This document shows, piece by piece, positions 18,529 through 28,170 of a stretch of DNA of 64,000 bases. Position numbers and translations under genes: made by a program. How positions within the stretch are numbered: the stretch's first letter is position 1; the number at the start of each line of letters is the position of its first letter. Origin of the DNA: Flammeovirga sp. SJP92 (GTDB lineage Bacteria; Bacteroidota; Bacteroidia; Cytophagales; Flammeovirgaceae); NCBI RefSeq assembly GCF_001583495.1, contig NZ_LQAQ01000111.1:62001-126000 (forward strand). The letters are read 5' to 3'. The notes beneath the pieces are model-generated. The model was not told where the DNA came from. It saw only the letters and a list, made by a program, of their open reading frames with translations, and searched no databases.

Positions 18529-21500
18529 ATGAAAGAATTTTTATTAACAAGAAATACATTTCGTCTGTTTACACTACTAAAATACCTTATCGCTTTACTG
18601 TTACTCAATGGAATATTTGGTTATAACGCATTAGCACAGGAAGAGGCAATAATTGAAGGTGTAGTGAAAGATGATATCACCGGTGAAACTTTAATCGGTG
18701 CCAGTGTCATCGTGGAAGGGACCAATATTGGTACCACCACTGATTTTGATGGCAAATTTAAAATCATGATGCCCATTTCTACAAAAGTATTAGTAGTGAG
18801 ATATTTGGGCTATCAATCAAAAGAAATAACTATTTCAACCGGATCACAAATCTCTATTTCCCTCAAACCCAATGTAACTCAAATGGACGAGGTGGTTGTG
18901 ATCGGTTATGATACTCAGAAAAAAGAAAGTGTAGTAGGCGCCATTGTTCAAACGGCGGGTGATGAACTTTTAAAAACGAGAGGATCCGTAAGTTTGACAA
19001 ATTCATTAGTTGGTTTAGTGTCAGGTCTTTCTGCCATTCAGACTACAGGCCAACCTGGAGAAAGTGCTGCCGATATTTTTATCCGTGGTAAAGCGTCATG
19101 GGTAGACAACTCTCCCTTATTTTTAGTGGATGGTATTGAAAGGGATTATGAAGATATTGATCCTAATGAAATTGAAAGCATTTCAGTATTAAAAGATGCC
19201 TCAGCGACAGCCGTTTTTGGTGCAAAAGGTGCCAATGGTGTAATTTTAATTACCACAAAACAAGGAGAAGAAGGCAAACCAAAATTCACTTTTTCAACCA
19301 ATTTTTCTTTCAAACAGCCTATCTCTGATTTTGAAATGGCGGATAGAGTTTCTGTAATGGAAATGAAAAACCAAGCCTTGAAAAATGATCGAATTTTTGA
19401 TCCCAATGCCTATTACTCAGAGGAGGATATTAATAACTGGAGAAACAATGTGAATCCTGATTTATATCCTGAAGTCAACTGGTATGATGAATTGGTCAAA
19501 GATTATGGTATCACTTCCAATTACAATTTCAACGTAAGTGGTGGTAGTAAGAGAATCAACTATTTTGTGTCTTTAGGCTATGCCAATGATGGGGATATTT
19601 TTAAGACAGAACCCAGTGAATATTACAACCCAGGTTTCAGCTATGAGCGCTACAACTACAGAACGAATTTTAATGTAAAAGTAACCAATAGCACGAAGAT
19701 CAAAATTGGTCTGGCAGGTAGCTTATCATTTAAAAATCAAGCTGGATACGGAAGCAGTAGTGATGATGATTGGGCGAAGTCAGATTTCTTTAAGTTGATT
19801 TATTACAAAGCACCGACTTATATTTTCCCTATTCAATATTCTGACGGAAACTTAGGCCATGACGGTGGAGGTTCCAATCCTTATTTACTATTAAATTATA
19901 GTGGAGCGCACAGGAACAGAAGAAATGTTCAAGCATCTGATATTCAGTTAACACAAGGACTTGACTTTATCACCAAAGGTTTATCATTGACAGGCAAACT
20001 TTCCTACAATACGGCCTTTGATTATAAGCAGACCATATCCAATAAATCAGGAAGAAATTCAGGATTCAATGTTCCTTCTTATCTCTATACACCCACAGAC
20101 ACTTTACGTTTTCCTTCAGATAATTACATCATAGGACCTGTAACAATAGGAAATGAATCGTTGGGTGCTTACAAAAGGAATTTATATTACGAAGCTGCAT
20201 TAAGGTACAGCCGTCAGTTTGATAAACATACAGTGTCAGCGATGGGATTATTTATGCGTGCGCAAAATATTTCTAGAGTTAATTGGCCTTCTTTTGAAGA
20301 AAGCTGGATTGGTAGAGCTACATACGATTATGATCAGCGCTATTTTATAGAAATGAACGGAGCTTATAATGGTTCAGAGAAATTTGCACCAGGCTTACGT
20401 TTTGGTTTCTTCCCTTCATTTGCAGGCGGTTGGATTATTTCCAATGAAAAATTCTTTAAAGATACTCGCCTTTATGATGTTGTAGATCTATTGAAAATCA
20501 GAGGCTCTTATGGTGAAGTAGGTTATGATAAAGGAGTCAACCGCTGGACTTACTTAGAGACCTATGAAAACGGGGGTAATTTCTATTTTGGGAGTCCACC
20601 TTCAAAAGCTTATACCAATAAGGAAGGAAGAGCGGCAAACCCTAATGCTACTTGGGAGAGAGCCATTAAAGCCAATATCGGTATAGAATTACAAATGTTC
20701 TCCAACCTTTCATTAGTACTAGACCTTTTCAATGAACACCGCTCGGGCATGTTATTGGAAAGAAAAACGATTCCACCTTGGTTTGGTTTGGATAACCCTT
20801 ATGAAAATATTGGTGAGACAAAATCACAAGGTTTTGAAGCGACATTAGGCTGGAATAAAAACATTAGAAAAGATTTCAATATTAATGCGAGAGCCATTGC
20901 GAGTTTCTCTCAAAATAGAGTGGTGTTCAGAGATGATCCTCATAAAACACCAGATTATTTGAAAGATGCAGGAAAGCCAATCGGTTCTGATTACACATTG
21001 AAAACGGATGGGGTCTATCAGGATTGGGATGACGTTTACAACTCTCCAGGTTCAGTTTGGGGACAAGAAAACCGAATTCCAGGCGATATAAAATACGTGG
21101 ATTACAATGGCGATGGGGTGATCAATGATTTAGATAAAATTGTAGCCGCTTATCAAGACTATCCTATGTTTACTTACTCTTTTCAGTTAGGTTTTACATG
21201 GAAAGGATTACAGTTCAGTAGCTTATTTACAGGTGTAAGCGGAGTGCAGAAATCAGTGCCGGATGCCTTGCTTTTTGAGTTTACAAGTGCTGATTACGAA
21301 CAAGCTAACCCACACAATCTAGATGCTTGGTCTCCTTATAACAGAAGTACAAATGTGCCGATTTTAAGGTCTAATAATACCACCCGTCAGCACAATCAGC
21401 AATACAGTGATTACCAATTCCAGAAGGCTGATTATTTACGTTTGAAAAGGGTAGAGTTGAGCTATTTGATAAAAAGTAAAAGCTTGAAAAAGAATACGGG

Positions 21501-21645
21501 TATTGGAAGTATTATGGTTTACATAGGAGGTAATAACCTATTTACCATTACAGAAATGGATAAAAGATTTGATCCCGAAGCGGCCACCCTTTCTTCTTAT
21601 CCATTGATTAGAAGTTATAATACAGGTTTAACGGTAAAATTCTAG
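18529..21645 (+). CDS. SusC-like TonB-dependent outer-membrane transporter (first pair)
   Basis: A SusC/RagA-family importer of oligosaccharides, about 1038 residues. Signal peptide, CarboxypepD_reg-like domain (about 40-115 from this start; GVVKDDITGETLIGASV, TDFDGKF), plug with canonical DEVVVIGYDTQ, LFLVDGIER, SVLKDASATAVFG and GANGVILITT, then a large barrel ending in aromatic F (GLTVKF). The frame extends to an ATG at 18496 overlapping the previous stop. The ATG at 18529 is preferred because it has the AATGAA-ATG context used nearby and gives a normal signal peptide. SusD follows one base after the stop. The pair should sit together in the outer membrane. Confidence 0.93.
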   Translation: MKEFLLTRNTFRLFTLLKYLIALLLLNGIFGYNALAQEEAIIEGVVKDDITGETLIGASVIVEGTNIGTTTDFDGKFKIMMPISTKVLVVRYLGYQSKEITISTGSQISISLKPNVTQMDEVVVIGYDTQKKESVVGAIVQTAGDELLKTRGSVSLTNSLVGLVSGLSAIQTTGQPGESAADIFIRGKASWVDNSPLFLVDGIERDYEDIDPNEIESISVLKDASATAVFGAKGANGVILITTKQGEEGKPKFTFSTNFSFKQPISDFEMADRVSVMEMKNQALKNDRIFDPNAYYSEEDINNWRNNVNPDLYPEVNWYDELVKDYGITSNYNFNVSGGSKRINYFVSLGYANDGDIFKTEPSEYYNPGFSYERYNYRTNFNVKVTNSTKIKIGLAGSLSFKNQAGYGSSSDDDWAKSDFFKLIYYKAPTYIFPIQYSDGNLGHDGGGSNPYLLLNYSGAHRNRRNVQASDIQLTQGLDFITKGLSLTGKLSYNTAFDYKQTISNKSGRNSGFNVPSYLYTPTDTLRFPSDNYIIGPVTIGNESLGAYKRNLYYEAALRYSRQFDKHTVSAMGLFMRAQNISRVNWPSFEESWIGRATYDYDQRYFIEMNGAYNGSEKFAPGLRFGFFPSFAGGWIISNEKFFKDTRLYDVVDLLKIRGSYGEVGYDKGVNRWTYLETYENGGNFYFGSPPSKAYTNKEGRAANPNATWERAIKANIGIELQMFSNLSLVLDLFNEHRSGMLLERKTIPPWFGLDNPYENIGETKSQGFEATLGWNKNIRKDFNINARAIASFSQNRVVFRDDPHKTPDYLKDAGKPIGSDYTLKTDGVYQDWDDVYNSPGSVWGQENRIPGDIKYVDYNGDGVINDLDKIVAAYQDYPMFTYSFQLGFTWKGLQFSSLFTGVSGVQKSVPDALLFEFTSADYEQANPHNLDAWSPYNRSTNVPILRSNNTTRQHNQQYSDYQFQKADYLRLKRVELSYLIKSKSLKKNTGIGSIMVYIGGNNLFTITEMDKRFDPEAATLSSYPLIRSYNTGLTVKF

Positions 21646-21646
21646 A

Positions 21647-23428
21647 ATGATGAAGATAAGACTATATATTTTAATCGTACTCTCTTCATTTTTTAGCTCA
21701 TGTGAGTCTTACCTTGATGGGGTAGAAGAGTCAATTGTGACAGATGAGGATATTTTCTCTAACTTTTCCAACTTTAGAGCCTATTTGGATTATGGTTACA
21801 AAGGGTTGTTTAATTATCATTTATACAAACAAAACACGGCCATAAGTACTGTTTCTGATCAGTTCCAATGCCCTAGTAATACAGCTTGGCAAGACTATGC
21901 TCAGTATGTTAACACAGGAAATTATGATAACTCAGCAGGTGCATTTGAAGTAGGTTGGGCCAAAGGAAACGGTTATGGTGAAGCTTCTACTTTTTACAAT
22001 GCCATGACTGCTTTAAGAGTAGCTAACCGCGTGATTATTGAAGCTGAAATTTCTACGGTGCTGACAGAAGGCCAGAGAAAAGATCTTCAAGGGCAAGCCT
22101 ACTTTTTAAGAGCTTTCTATCATTTTGAACTGATTAAAAGATACGGCGGTATGCACTATATCGATAGGGTATACGAAGTGGATGAAGATCTCGATTTTGA
22201 ACGCCTTTCTTATGAAGAGACAACACAAAGAATAATTCAAGACTGCGAAGCTGCAATTGATCTATTACCAGATAGTAGATCAGGAATTACATATAGTAGA
22301 GCTTCAGCAACGATGGCTCAGTTTCTAAAGGGCATGGCTTTATTATATGATGCAAGCCCAACAATGAACATTTCAAATGGCTATGGCAATCAATACCACG
22401 AAGAAAAATGTAGAGTTGCTGCTATCGAGATTGCCAATACAATCGCTAAAGCAGAAAAAGCAGGTTTTACATTAGTAGATGGAAAAACATTTGAAGAATA
22501 TGCAGAGATTTTTTACAGCAGAAATAATGTGGCTTCAAGCGAATGTATTTTCCCTTATATCCAAAATGGATTTATTGGTTATGGAAGTACTTTAAAGCAA
22601 TTGTACATCCCTCGTTCATTTGGATTGAGTAATAATAGATATACATTAGCCACGCATAACCTCGTCCGTTCCTTTGAGACCATCAATGGATTGGATATCA
22701 ATGATGACCCTGAGTATGATCCTCAAAATCCTTATAAAAACAGAGATCCAAGATTAGAATATTCAGTATTGCACCATGGACAGCAACACGGTATTGATGT
22801 CAAAGGAAACCCAAGAATTTTAGATTTTTCTTATGATGAAGGTGGTGTTTCAGAAAAAAATGGAGTGGATATCACTGGGGCAGGACCCGATTTAGTGACA
22901 GGTTATTATATGAGAAAGTTCTGGCCTGAAACAGCAAACCCATGGCAACAAGACGGTAGCTATTTTATGAACTGGAACTATATGCGTCTTACACAAGCTT
23001 ACCTTGATTATGCCGAGGCTGTCAATGAAGCTTATGGTCCAATGGGGACAGCAGAAGGAAGCAGTTTAACAGCTGTTGATGCGATCAATAAAGTAAGAGA
23101 AAGAGTAGGGATGCCACCTGTTCACACCATGTACACTCAAGATAAAACTACTTTCAGAAAGAGAATTTGGAATGAAAGAAGCGTGGAGCTGAATGGTGAA
23201 TTCCAAAGATGGTGGGATATGAGAAGATGGCACATTGCTCACCTTTCTGAAAACAGACAGATCAAAGGCATGAAAGTAACCCGCAATAATGAGACGGGCG
23301 CTGAACATTACGAAGTGATAGATGTGGTGGGAACAACAAGGGTTTTTGAAGAAAAGCACTATTGGTACCCATGGCCAAGAGATGTGATTTTTATGAGTGA
23401 GAAATTTAAACAAAATCCTGGCTGGTAA
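21647..23428 (+). CDS. SusD-like glycan-binding lipoprotein (first pair)
   Basis: A 593-residue RagB/SusD outer-membrane lipoprotein. The lipobox is in SSFFSSC (Cys 19). The N-terminal region carries FLRAFYHFELIKRYGG, typical of the TPR core. The C-terminus has NGEFQRWWDMRRW and the usual ending KQNPGW. SusD proteins cap the SusC barrel and bind the incoming glycan. It starts one base after the SusC stop and ends 12 bases before the second SusC, so the operon continues. Length is in the normal 500-600 range. Start could be either of two adjacent ATGs. Confidence 0.93.
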   Translation: MMKIRLYILIVLSSFFSSCESYLDGVEESIVTDEDIFSNFSNFRAYLDYGYKGLFNYHLYKQNTAISTVSDQFQCPSNTAWQDYAQYVNTGNYDNSAGAFEVGWAKGNGYGEASTFYNAMTALRVANRVIIEAEISTVLTEGQRKDLQGQAYFLRAFYHFELIKRYGGMHYIDRVYEVDEDLDFERLSYEETTQRIIQDCEAAIDLLPDSRSGITYSRASATMAQFLKGMALLYDASPTMNISNGYGNQYHEEKCRVAAIEIANTIAKAEKAGFTLVDGKTFEEYAEIFYSRNNVASSECIFPYIQNGFIGYGSTLKQLYIPRSFGLSNNRYTLATHNLVRSFETINGLDINDDPEYDPQNPYKNRDPRLEYSVLHHGQQHGIDVKGNPRILDFSYDEGGVSEKNGVDITGAGPDLVTGYYMRKFWPETANPWQQDGSYFMNWNYMRLTQAYLDYAEAVNEAYGPMGTAEGSSLTAVDAINKVRERVGMPPVHTMYTQDKTTFRKRIWNERSVELNGEFQRWWDMRRWHIAHLSENRQIKGMKVTRNNETGAEHYEVIDVVGTTRVFEEKHYWYPWPRDVIFMSEKFKQNPGW

Positions 23429-23440
23429 ATCTGAAAAACA

Positions 23441-26400
23441 ATGAAAAAAAGAATTGATACATACAGATCTTGTGGCAAAACAGTGGGGCTAATGGTTTTC
23501 TTACTGCTCTCTACACTGGGTTTTGGTCAGAACAGAGATTTTGTAGAAGTAAGTTGTAGAGTTTTAGATGAAAGACATTACCCTATAAAAGGTGCTATCA
23601 TGACAGTTCCTTTATTAGATGGTTCTGAAGATGTTTTTTATACGGACAGTGATGGTCAGGTAGTCATCACAGGACTTGATGGCGATAAAGTGACTGTGGA
23701 AGCAGAGGGGATGAAAACACAGGAATACACGTTGAAAAAATCGGAGAAGAAAAAGGGTTTCTTTTTGAGACCACAACAAGTTCCTTTTGAAAAAGTAGCG
23801 TTGGAAGGTGGTTTTCAAGTGCAGAAAAGAGAAACATCTACTTCGTTTTCATCCAAAATAGATGATAAATACTTGAGTCATACTTATGGTTTAAATGTGG
23901 GAACAGCCATTACTGGTACAGACCCAAGTTTATTGGTGGAGCAATTGACAAGTAATCCAGGTTGGGATATTTCTAATATGACCATGCGTGGATTAAGTAC
24001 AACAGGCGACAATGCTCCAGCAGTTTATATTGATGGTTTTGAGAGAAGTATTTATCAGATCAATATTGAAGAAATAGAGTCGATTGAATACTTAAAAGAC
24101 CTTAGAGCGAAGATATTGGTAGGTCCTTCTGCCATCAATGGAGTGATTTGGATTACAACCAAAAAAGGTGAAGCTGTAAAAAGAAAGATTGATGTAGGGT
24201 ACGAACAAGGGGTACAAACGCCCACCACAAAACATCATTATTTAGACAGTTACAATTCGGCTTTACTTTACAATGAAGCAAGGAGTAATGATGGCCTTTC
24301 TCCCTTTTATTCAAGTGCAGATCTTGAAGGTTTTAAAATGGGAAGTGATTTGATGAGATACCCCAATAACGACTTTTCAAACCTTCTTCTAAAGGATCAA
24401 ACCACTTATCAAAAAGCCTATGTATCTCTAACAGGAGCGACCAGGAATAGTAAATATGCAGTGAATTTGGGGTATCAAAGACAAGAAGGAATGGTAGCTG
24501 AAGGTCCTCAAAATGGATTGGATCGCTTTAATATCAGAGCCAACCTGAAAGCAAGAATGAATAAAGTCATCACCCTCAATGCAAACATTTCTGCCAGAAC
24601 TGAAATCATCAACAGCAGTACATTGACAGGTCGTGATTTTTACGACATGCTTTCTACGCACCGTCCAAATGAGTATCCTTTGCAAATCCCTGAAAATACA
24701 AGTGATATTAATCCCGCAGGATTTGGTGTTTCCCGTTTGATCAATAGAAACATTTATGCAGAAGTAACGGAAAGAGGTTTCGAGAAAGAACAGAGAATTA
24801 TGGGGCAGACCAACATGGGACTTGATTTCAACTTAAAGAGTATCACGGAAGGCTTATCAGCGGATATTAATGTTGGAATTGATACTTATAATAGCGTCAC
24901 TTACGGTCAGAAAGCCAATTACAACTCCTTTTTCACTGTTTATCAGTCAGACACTTTATCTTCATTAGTACAGAAAAGTAGAAAAACGGAATTAAGTACT
25001 CAAAGTAAATCTTCAGATCATGTGATGAGAAATTACATGATGTACGGAAGATTGAAATACGACAAAACTTTTAAAGAGAAACATCATATTTATCTTCAAG
25101 GGATGTACAGTTTTTACCGTCAAGAGATCAAATCTTCGGTACAAGAACCACAAAATATGACCGCTTCATTTTTAGCTTCTTATACTTTCAATAAGAAATA
25201 TATCGTAGAGGGCATTGTAAGTAATTATGGTACAAACCGCCTGAACAATCAACCTCATCAGCTGAATTATGTGGGGAGTTTAGGATGGGTAATTTCAGAA
25301 GAGGCATTTATGTACAATAGCATTTTTGATTACCTCAAACTTAAAGCCAACTACGGGATGATGTCTACGGATCGTTCTTATCTCAATCACAGATTACATG
25401 AAAATGTATGGAAACAATCGGGCAATGTGTATTTAGGAAGTAACAACAACACGACCTTGAAAACGACGGACCTTGTGCATACAGGAAGTGAGCATTTGAT
25501 TTGGGAAAAACAGGAAGAACTGAATGTGGGAATCGAAGGCCGAATCAAAAATAACCTCAGTTTCTACGCTCATTATTTCTATAATTTCAGATACGATATT
25601 CCAGAACAGATCTCAAATAAAATGATCAACGGTGAGGTGTTTGCCAGATATGAAAATTATGGTCAGGTGAAGAATGAAGGAGTTGAACTTTCTTTAGATT
25701 ATAAAAATAAAATCAACCGCTTTAGATATAGAATTGGAGTGGGAGGTATGTACACACAATCTAAAGTGATGGACGGTAACTTCTTGGACTATAATGAGCA
25801 ATATCAAAATAGAGTTGGAAAGCCTGTGAATGCTATTTATGGTTATGCGTCAAATGGTTTATTTCAGTCGTATGATGAAATCAGAAATCACCCATCGCAG
25901 AATTTCGGCACTTTGAGGCCAGGTGATATTAAGTTTGTAGACCAAAATGGTGATGGTGTGATCGATAAATCAGACAAAACAATTATTGGTGATACTTACC
26001 CTGATTTTATATTAAACAGCCACATTAAGCTGAATTACAAACATTTTGAACTCTTTGCTCAGTTTTCAGGAGTAATAGGCAGAGAAGTACTTTTAAATAA
26101 TGCCTACTACTGGAATTACGGTGAAAGCAAATACACTGATGTAGCTTGGGATCGTTGGTCGGAATCAAACCCTAATGGAAGTTACCCAAGGTTAACCACA
26201 AAGGAGGCCAACAATAATTTCCAAACTACAGATTTCTGGGTAGAAAATGGTGATTATATAAGATTGGATAATTTACAGTTGACTTATCGTGTACCTGTAA
26301 GAAAATGGACCAACAATGTGGTCAGTAATTTCAAGATTTACGCTAGAGGAAACAACCTTTTCACATGGTCAAATCTGAAGAATGTAGACCCATCCAATAT

Positions 26401-26467
26401 CAATTCGGGCTATACGAATTTCCCATTATTGAGATCATATGTACTTGGCGTTCATTTGACTATTTAA
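23441..26467 (+). CDS. SusC-like TonB-dependent transporter (second, divergent)
   Basis: A 1008-residue second SusC-family protein. Signal peptide to about residue 30 (LGFGQ), CarboxypepD_reg-like domain (VSCRVLDERHYPIKGA), then a plug that departs from the classic pattern. It has NMTMRGLSTTG and PAVYIDGFERS, but YLKDLRAKILVG replaces the usual VLKDASA-AVYG, and INGVIWITTKKGE ends the plug. The barrel follows and ends YVLGVHLTI. The divergence from the first SusC points to a different oligosaccharide or partner. It is followed 12 bases later by its SusD. Confidence 0.9.
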   Translation: MKKRIDTYRSCGKTVGLMVFLLLSTLGFGQNRDFVEVSCRVLDERHYPIKGAIMTVPLLDGSEDVFYTDSDGQVVITGLDGDKVTVEAEGMKTQEYTLKKSEKKKGFFLRPQQVPFEKVALEGGFQVQKRETSTSFSSKIDDKYLSHTYGLNVGTAITGTDPSLLVEQLTSNPGWDISNMTMRGLSTTGDNAPAVYIDGFERSIYQINIEEIESIEYLKDLRAKILVGPSAINGVIWITTKKGEAVKRKIDVGYEQGVQTPTTKHHYLDSYNSALLYNEARSNDGLSPFYSSADLEGFKMGSDLMRYPNNDFSNLLLKDQTTYQKAYVSLTGATRNSKYAVNLGYQRQEGMVAEGPQNGLDRFNIRANLKARMNKVITLNANISARTEIINSSTLTGRDFYDMLSTHRPNEYPLQIPENTSDINPAGFGVSRLINRNIYAEVTERGFEKEQRIMGQTNMGLDFNLKSITEGLSADINVGIDTYNSVTYGQKANYNSFFTVYQSDTLSSLVQKSRKTELSTQSKSSDHVMRNYMMYGRLKYDKTFKEKHHIYLQGMYSFYRQEIKSSVQEPQNMTASFLASYTFNKKYIVEGIVSNYGTNRLNNQPHQLNYVGSLGWVISEEAFMYNSIFDYLKLKANYGMMSTDRSYLNHRLHENVWKQSGNVYLGSNNNTTLKTTDLVHTGSEHLIWEKQEELNVGIEGRIKNNLSFYAHYFYNFRYDIPEQISNKMINGEVFARYENYGQVKNEGVELSLDYKNKINRFRYRIGVGGMYTQSKVMDGNFLDYNEQYQNRVGKPVNAIYGYASNGLFQSYDEIRNHPSQNFGTLRPGDIKFVDQNGDGVIDKSDKTIIGDTYPDFILNSHIKLNYKHFELFAQFSGVIGREVLLNNAYYWNYGESKYTDVAWDRWSESNPNGSYPRLTTKEANNNFQTTDFWVENGDYIRLDNLQLTYRVPVRKWTNNVVSNFKIYARGNNLFTWSNLKNVDPSNINSGYTNFPLLRSYVLGVHLTI

Positions 26468-26479
26468 ATCAAGAAGGAG

Positions 26480-28162
26480 ATGAAGAAAAATATATATTAC
26501 ATACTATTAGGCTTGTTGATCTGTTCTTGCAACAATTATTTGGAAACCAATTTTGATGGTTCTGTTTCAGATGAAAATGTATGGACAAATCCTATCTACG
26601 CAGAAGGCGTTTTACTCAATGCCTATGAGGCAATGCCCACTAATTTTGGTTGGGAAAACCATAGTTTGATGGATTGTGCCACAGATAATGCAACCACTAA
26701 TGATTACGGAAGTCTACTTTATCAAAATGGTACAGGAGGCTGGAGAAGTGACAACAATAATCTAGGGCATTGGGACAGTTGGTACCAGCAGATCGAGTAC
26801 ATTAATTTATGGATCAAATACGGTCAGGACGCCAATTATTATCTTTCTGATCATGTATTGAATGATCAAATCAAAACACGTTTGAATGGTGAAGCTCATT
26901 TCTTAAGAGCATGGTATTATTGGAAACTCCTGCAGTCTTATGCTGGTCCTGTTGGCGGTGAAATGATGGGTGTGCCTGTCTATAGAACACCCCTAGAAGG
27001 TGATATCCAAAAAGGGAATTCCATCAAAAGAGCGACCTATGAAGAGGTAGTTGATTTTATTCTTGAAGACTGTAATAAAGCCATTGAGTTTCTTCCTGAA
27101 GAATATGATGGTAATGATCATGTGGTAGGGCAAGCACATATTGGCAGGGCTACTTCTATAGTGGCAATGGCATTGAAATCAAGAGTTCTTTTATATGCTT
27201 CAAGCCCAGCTTTTAATGTAAAAGATTGGTCAGAAGTGGCTAAAGCGTCATTAGAATTACTCTCTAAAACCCGTACTTCTCTACCAAAAATCAGCTGGAA
27301 TAATCTGGATAATTATTACAACGTCAATAGTCACAATGAAATCATTATGAGAAAATTTGACCGTAATAATAATTTCTTCAAACAAAACTTTCCACCTTCA
27401 TCCAATGGAGAAGGAAGGACATCGCCTTCACAAAATCTAGCAGAAGCATTTTTCGGAGATGATGGTTATCCTATTGATCACCCCAATAGTAATTACGATC
27501 CTCAACATCCATATGATCACCTTTCAAGCCGATATAAAGGGACAATCATGTATAATGGAGCCTCTTTTAAAAACCGTTCAATAGAAACTTTTGTAGGAGG
27601 TTTTGATACACAAGCCCAGCATATTAACGCTACAAGAACAGGCTATTATTTAAGGAAATGGATGTCAACTAATGCAACAACTGAAGACTTAGATTCAAGC
27701 GTTGGTTTGCATTACTATGCACTTTTCAGATTTGGTGAAATATTCCTTAACCTTGCCGAAAGTGCCAATGAGTGGGTAGGACCGGATGTCCCTGTTTCTT
27801 TTGGAGGAGTAACAATGAGTGCCAAAGAAGCTATCATTGAAATCAGAAGAAGAGCCAATATAAAAGATACACAATATGTGGAAGAAATAGCTTCGATGGG
27901 AAAGGACGCTTTCAGAGAACTGATTCATAGAGAAAGAAGAGTAGAACTTTGTTTTGAAGGACATCGCTTCTGGGATTTGAGAAGATGGAATGCTCCATTG
28001 AGTACAACAATAAAAGGAGTAAGAATTGTAAAAAATGAAGAAGGTGAATTTCAATACGATTATCCAAATGTAGAGGAAAGACACTTCAGCGAGCATATGT
28101 GCTATGGACCTATACCCTTTAATCAAATGGTATTGGGTTTAGAACAAAATGATGGATGGTAA
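26480..28162 (+). CDS. SusD-like glycan-binding lipoprotein (second pair)
   Basis: A 560-residue RagB/SusD lipoprotein. The lipobox is LLICSC (Cys at 16 or 18). HFLRAWYYWKLLQSYAG is the TPR-core motif, and VELCFEGHRFWDLRRW and LEQNDGW are the C-terminal family motifs. It pairs with the SusC just upstream. Sequence differs clearly from the first SusD, so the two pairs are not a recent duplication. Confidence 0.93.
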   Translation: MKKNIYYILLGLLICSCNNYLETNFDGSVSDENVWTNPIYAEGVLLNAYEAMPTNFGWENHSLMDCATDNATTNDYGSLLYQNGTGGWRSDNNNLGHWDSWYQQIEYINLWIKYGQDANYYLSDHVLNDQIKTRLNGEAHFLRAWYYWKLLQSYAGPVGGEMMGVPVYRTPLEGDIQKGNSIKRATYEEVVDFILEDCNKAIEFLPEEYDGNDHVVGQAHIGRATSIVAMALKSRVLLYASSPAFNVKDWSEVAKASLELLSKTRTSLPKISWNNLDNYYNVNSHNEIIMRKFDRNNNFFKQNFPPSSNGEGRTSPSQNLAEAFFGDDGYPIDHPNSNYDPQHPYDHLSSRYKGTIMYNGASFKNRSIETFVGGFDTQAQHINATRTGYYLRKWMSTNATTEDLDSSVGLHYYALFRFGEIFLNLAESANEWVGPDVPVSFGGVTMSAKEAIIEIRRRANIKDTQYVEEIASMGKDAFRELIHRERRVELCFEGHRFWDLRRWNAPLSTTIKGVRIVKNEEGEFQYDYPNVEERHFSEHMCYGPIPFNQMVLGLEQNDGW

Positions 28163-28170
28163 ATAATAGA

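Noticed and set aside
23066-23413. 115-codon minus-strand ORF
   Set aside because: Antisense shadow of the first SusD gene.
26365-26556. Plus-strand ORF bridging SusC and SusD
   Set aside because: Out-of-frame overlap of two real genes.
27695-28126. 143-codon minus-strand ORF
   Set aside because: Complete antisense shadow of the second SusD gene.
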